A stretch of DNA of 10,590 bases from Chloroflexota bacterium. GTDB lineage: Bacteria > Chloroflexota > Limnocylindria > QHBO01. The position numbers and the translations under genes were made by a program. The notes beneath the pieces are model-generated. The model was not told where the DNA came from and made no database searches. It saw only the letters and a program-made list of their open reading frames with translations. Each line of letters opens with the position of its first letter. Positions within the stretch are counted from its first letter, which is position 1. The stretch is taken from assembly GCA_013694645.1 (NCBI GenBank), contig JACDBZ010000216.1, positions 1 through 10,590 of the forward strand. Reading direction: 5' to 3'. Below, one piece after another: positions 6,408-10,590 of this stretch.

Positions 6408-6693
6408 TGGACGCCACCATCGGGAGCTCGCCCATGTCGGCCAGCCGGTTTCCCTTTGCTCGCACCTTGGCAGGGTTGACGCACGGGCAGTAGCTCTGAC
6501 GGGGGCAGACGCCGCAGTTGCCGTCGCAGTCGAGCGTTGCCGCATACGTGCAGCGCATGCAGTCGCGCTCGCACATGATGAGGTCTTCGTAGGGAAGGTC
6601 TGGATCTCGGAAGCGGGTGACCGGTGGAAGATGAGCCGCCGTACTGACGGGGAGCGGTACCGCGGCTCGTGGTGGTGCGGTCAGTTGCTTCAC
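6394..6693 (-). CDS. Small cysteine-rich protein, unknown function, upstream of prfB
   Basis: I do not recognise this protein. From the GTG at 6693 it has 99 residues: a proline/alanine-rich N-terminal third, then eight cysteines at 41, 45, 48, 56, 60, 63, 69 and 71. These form two C-x3-C-x2-C motifs 15 residues apart plus a C-x-C, suggesting zinc or iron-sulfur binding; there is no signal peptide or membrane segment. The GTG is chosen because AGGTGGAGG ends 5 bases before it. An ATG at 6759 would give 121 residues but overlaps the presumed promoter and hairpin, so I consider it unlikely. The stop TAG (6396-6394) lies inside the prfB start region, a 14-base overlap that suggests coupled translation. 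A role in translation or metal handling would be guesswork. The ordered cysteines make this more than a chance ORF. Confidence 0.65.
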   Translation of the reverse strand: MKQLTAPPRAAVPLPVSTAAHLPPVTRFRDPDLPYEDLIMCERDCMRCTYAATLDCDGNCGVCPRQSYCPCVNPAKVRAKGNRLADMGELPMVASIGRN

Positions 6694-6713
6694 GAATCCC
6701 TCCACCTGACGGG

Positions 6714-6744
6714 ATCGCGAGGGGACCCGGATTGACCTCGCGAT
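6714..6744 (-). promoter_or_regulatory. Hairpin in the 5' leader of the cysteine-rich gene
   Basis: Perfect 9-base arms ATCGCGAGG (6714-6722) and CCTCGCGAT (6736-6744) enclose a 13-base loop. It lies between the presumed promoter (6758-6785) and the Shine-Dalgarno AGGTGGAGG of the cysteine-rich gene, so it would fold in the mRNA leader. No known riboswitch or protein-binding motif was recognised. Confidence 0.4.
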
Positions 6745-6757
6745 GATCGTTCCGACC

Positions 6758-6785
6758 ATCCTAGCGGGTCGGTCAGATATCGCAA
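6758..6785 (-). promoter_or_regulatory. Probable promoter of the cysteine-rich gene and prfB
   Basis: On the minus strand this reads TTGCGA (6785-6780), a 16-base spacer and TAGGAT (6763-6758). Transcription from here would give a leader of roughly 55-60 bases with the 6714-6744 hairpin, then the GTG at 6693 with a good Shine-Dalgarno. It would also serve prfB. The divergent 38-residue gene begins about 40 bases away. Confidence 0.4.
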
Positions 6786-6824
6786 CCCCGCACGATCCTC
6801 CCCGGTCTGGATCATCATGGCCGC

Positions 6825-6941
6825 ATGCCGGATCCGTTCCTGTTCATCGTTGGCGTCATCGCGATTGCGTGCGTCATCCTCTTCCCGATCCGCCTCTGGC
6901 GGCGCCGCCAGCACCGTTACGGAGACGACGACACGGACTAG
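6825..6941 (+). CDS. 38-residue single-pass membrane protein, unknown function
   Basis: ATG (6825) to TAG (6939-6941) encodes 38 residues: a short start MPDP, a hydrophobic segment FLFIVGVIAIACVILFPI (5-22), a basic stretch RLWRRRQHR (23-31) and an acidic end GDDDTD (33-38). The positive cluster directly after the helix predicts an outside N-terminus and a cytoplasmic tail. Nearly every codon ends in G or C, as in neighbouring genes. There is no Shine-Dalgarno, but GATCAT (6810-6815) lies exactly 9 bases before the ATG, close to the leaderless geometry seen at other genes. It is divergent from the cysteine-rich gene and convergent with secA. I do not know its function; it could stabilise or modulate a membrane complex, but nothing shows which. 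It is below usual gene-calling length. Confidence 0.55.
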   Translation: MPDPFLFIVGVIAIACVILFPIRLWRRRQHRYGDDDTD

Positions 6942-6956
6942 GCGACACGGGACCGG

Positions 6957-6990
6957 GGTTGTCACGCGCGGAGGTTGTCATGCGCTCGGA
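6957..6990 (+). repeat. Tandem GGTTGTCA direct repeat
   Basis: GGTTGTCACGCGCGGA (6957-6972) is followed directly by GGTTGTCATGCGCTCGGA (6973-6990): the same unit with one substitution and a 2-base insertion. A third GGTTGTCA lies at 7094-7101. This is the left part of the repeat cluster filling the gap 6942-7205, which otherwise holds no gene that I can support. Confidence 0.55.
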
Positions 6991-7008
6991 TCACGCGCGT
7001 TAGCCGGC
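6974..7008 (+). repeat. 35-base intergenic repeat, copy 1
   Basis: Aligned without gaps to 7118-7152, 29 of 35 bases agree, ending in the identical core GCGCGTTAGCCGGC (6995-7008). An inverted copy of CGCGTTAGCCGGCT lies at 7068-7081, so this core could form a stem with it across a 58-base loop. Confidence 0.6.
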
Positions 7009-7067
7009 TCCTGCTCGCGCGCGCGGTCGTATCTGAAGCGGGGAAGTGGACGGCCGGCAAGCCCCGC

Positions 7068-7103
7068 AGCCGGCTAACGCGAACCCGGAAAGCGGTTGTC
7101 AAT
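7068..7103 (-). repeat. Intergenic repeat, inverted copy
   Basis: AGCCGGCTAACGCG (7068-7081) is the exact reverse complement of 6996-7009. The whole stretch also matches 79-114 at about 25 of 36 bases, linking this cluster to the gap downstream of smpB. It can pair with either flanking copy, giving two mutually exclusive stems. Confidence 0.55.
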
Positions 7104-7117
7104 GAGCGTGTCCGCGC

Positions 7118-7152
7118 ATCGTCATGCGCCAGGAGCATGCGCGTTAGCCGGC
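7118..7152 (+). repeat. 35-base intergenic repeat, copy 2
   Basis: Second direct copy, 144 bases from copy 1, with the core GCGCGTTAGCCGGC at 7139-7152. It lies about 50 bases beyond the secA stop. No simple U-tract terminator for secA was seen here, so one of these stems might play that part. Confidence 0.6.
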
Positions 7153-7205
7153 CGCGGAGCCCAACGACAGGTCGGGGGTCGCGGGGCGAGCGCGAATGGG
7201 CGCGA

Positions 7206-10080
<2,875 letters not shown>

Positions 10081-10082
<2 letters not shown>

Positions 10083-10104
10083 CGGGCGGCGAGTATAGCC
10101 CGAT
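10081..10104 (-). promoter_or_regulatory. secA promoter -10 inside a 7-base-arm dyad
   Basis: On the minus strand TATACT (10097-10092) is followed by 9 bases and the secA ATG (10082). ATCGGGC (10081-10087) and GCCCGAT (10098-10104) form a perfect inverted repeat enclosing the hexamer and touching the start codon. A dimeric repressor could bind here; alternatively it is chance in GC-rich DNA. No -35 was recognised. Confidence 0.45.
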
Positions 10105-10271
10105 CATGCCAACCCGCCCTGAGCCGCGAACGTTACCGCAGCGGGCGTCCGATAGATCGGTCATTTCCGGCTCGGACACGTTCTCGCGCGCTATCGGCGA
10201 AAAATATCGATCGTGGATTGGCACAAAGCGCGCGCCGTCGCAGTGTTCATGCCGATGAGCCACCGACAGAT

Positions 10272-10370
10272 CGGCTGAAGCCCGCCACACCGCCGTAAGC
10301 GCGGATGGAGCAGGCACGCGCCCCACCGCCCCATCCATCGGCGGCAGGGCGGGAGAATCGGCTTCAGCCG
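10272..10370. repeat. Interrupted inverted repeat overlapping the oxidoreductase stop codon
   Basis: CGGCTGAAGCCCGCC (10272-10286) can pair with GGCGGG (10348-10353) and CTTCAGCCG (10362-10370), leaving about 8 bases bulged. The right arm contains the stop codon of the oxidoreductase (10366-10364). It may be the terminator of that gene, although no U-run follows. The rest of the 281-base gap before secA holds an AT-rich patch around 10199-10208 and no gene that I can support. Confidence 0.4.
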
Positions 10371-10590
10371 GTCTCGACCATCGGCTTGACCTCGCCGATC
10401 CAGCGCTCGAGCGTTTCGTCATCGTAGGGTGCCGGCATCTCGGCAAGGAAGGTTGAGAAGCCGATCTCGCGACACGCGATCATTCGCTCCGCGAGCTGCT
10501 CCGCCGTTCCGACCCAGAAGGTGTCGTCCTCCGCGACATCGGTCATTGGCGTTCGGTTGTGGGCCATCTGCGCCTCCCACACCTTCTGCG
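10364..10590 (-). CDS. LLM class flavin-dependent oxidoreductase, C-terminal part (runs off window)
   Basis: Only the last 74 codons are inside the window; the frame stays open to the right edge (…QKVWEAQMAH). The visible sequence FWVGTAEQLAERM is followed by a helix, then GFSTFLAEMP and ETLERWIGEVKPMVE. This is the typical end of luciferase-like F420- or FMN-dependent monooxygenases of the bacterial luciferase superfamily: the 'GTpeqvae' segment, a last barrel strand and a final helix. Substrate and cofactor cannot be told from this part. The TGA stop (10366-10364) lies in an inverted repeat. It is separated from secA by 281 bases and is probably unrelated to it in function. Confidence 0.75.
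   Translation of the reverse strand, partial: QKVWEAQMAHNRTPMTDVAEDDTFWVGTAEQLAERMIACREIGFSTFLAEMPAPYDDETLERWIGEVKPMVETG

Noticed and set aside
6408..6574. An upstream ATG start for prfB without a frameshift (6574)
   Set aside because: The residues before the slip site in that frame are unlike any RF2 N-terminus, lie in the coding region of the cysteine-rich gene, and would make the protein far too long. The CTT TGA C site with a 22-codon lead places SPF and GGQ correctly.
6690..6965. A 91-codon minus-strand frame opposite the 38-residue membrane protein
   Set aside because: It is the complement of a hydrophobic helix, giving a charged, low-complexity product, and it runs into the leader of the cysteine-rich gene.

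Overview
The window is a GC-rich bacterial chromosome segment made almost entirely of housekeeping genes. Most lie on the minus strand. Reading that strand from the right, the order is the tail of a luciferase-like flavin oxidoreductase, secA, a small cysteine-rich protein overlapping prfB, ftsE, ftsX, a carboxy-terminal processing protease (ctpA type), a possible 13-codon minigene, and smpB. Two genes lie on the plus strand: a 12-TM-type MFS transporter between ftsE and prfB, and a 38-residue membrane protein between secA and the cysteine-rich gene. No phage, transposase, integrase, CRISPR array, rRNA or tRNA was seen.

Likely host: a high-GC Chloroflexota lineage (for example a Limnocylindria/Ellin6529-like bacterium), with Actinomycetota as the alternative. 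This rests on base composition, on the ftsE-ftsX-S41 protease-smpB order with prfB and secA nearby, and on a SecA carrying an extra ~45-residue charged insert before its ATPase Walker A motif, which I recall from Chloroflexota SecA proteins. The assignment is inference; no search was run.

How the genes fit together: SecA drives protein export. RF2 (prfB) ends translation at UGA/UAA and controls itself through a clear CTT-TGA-C programmed +1 frameshift. FtsE and FtsX form the divisome ABC complex that controls peptidoglycan hydrolases, and the membrane-anchored S41 protease next to them may trim envelope proteins. SmpB is the tmRNA partner in ribosome rescue; no tmRNA gene is visible in the 207 bases after it.

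The more unusual content is in the gaps. (1) Between ctpA and smpB there is a compact unit on the minus strand: a promoter-like TTGTCG-N17-TAGCAT, a very strong Shine-Dalgarno, a 13-codon ORF and a perfect 10-bp terminator-like hairpin, with three segments able to pair alternatively. It could be an attenuator for smpB or a free-standing minigene. (2) secA, ctpA and the MFS gene each have a TANNCT -10-like hexamer exactly 9 nt before the start codon, which predicts leaderless mRNAs. (3) The two gaps at 1-207 and 6942-7205 share an imperfect repeat family with core GCGCGTTAGCCGGC. (4) Perfect dyads sit over the ftsE start and the secA promoter. (5) Two small unrecognised genes, one with paired CxxxCxxC motifs and one single-pass membrane protein, are divergently arranged upstream of prfB.
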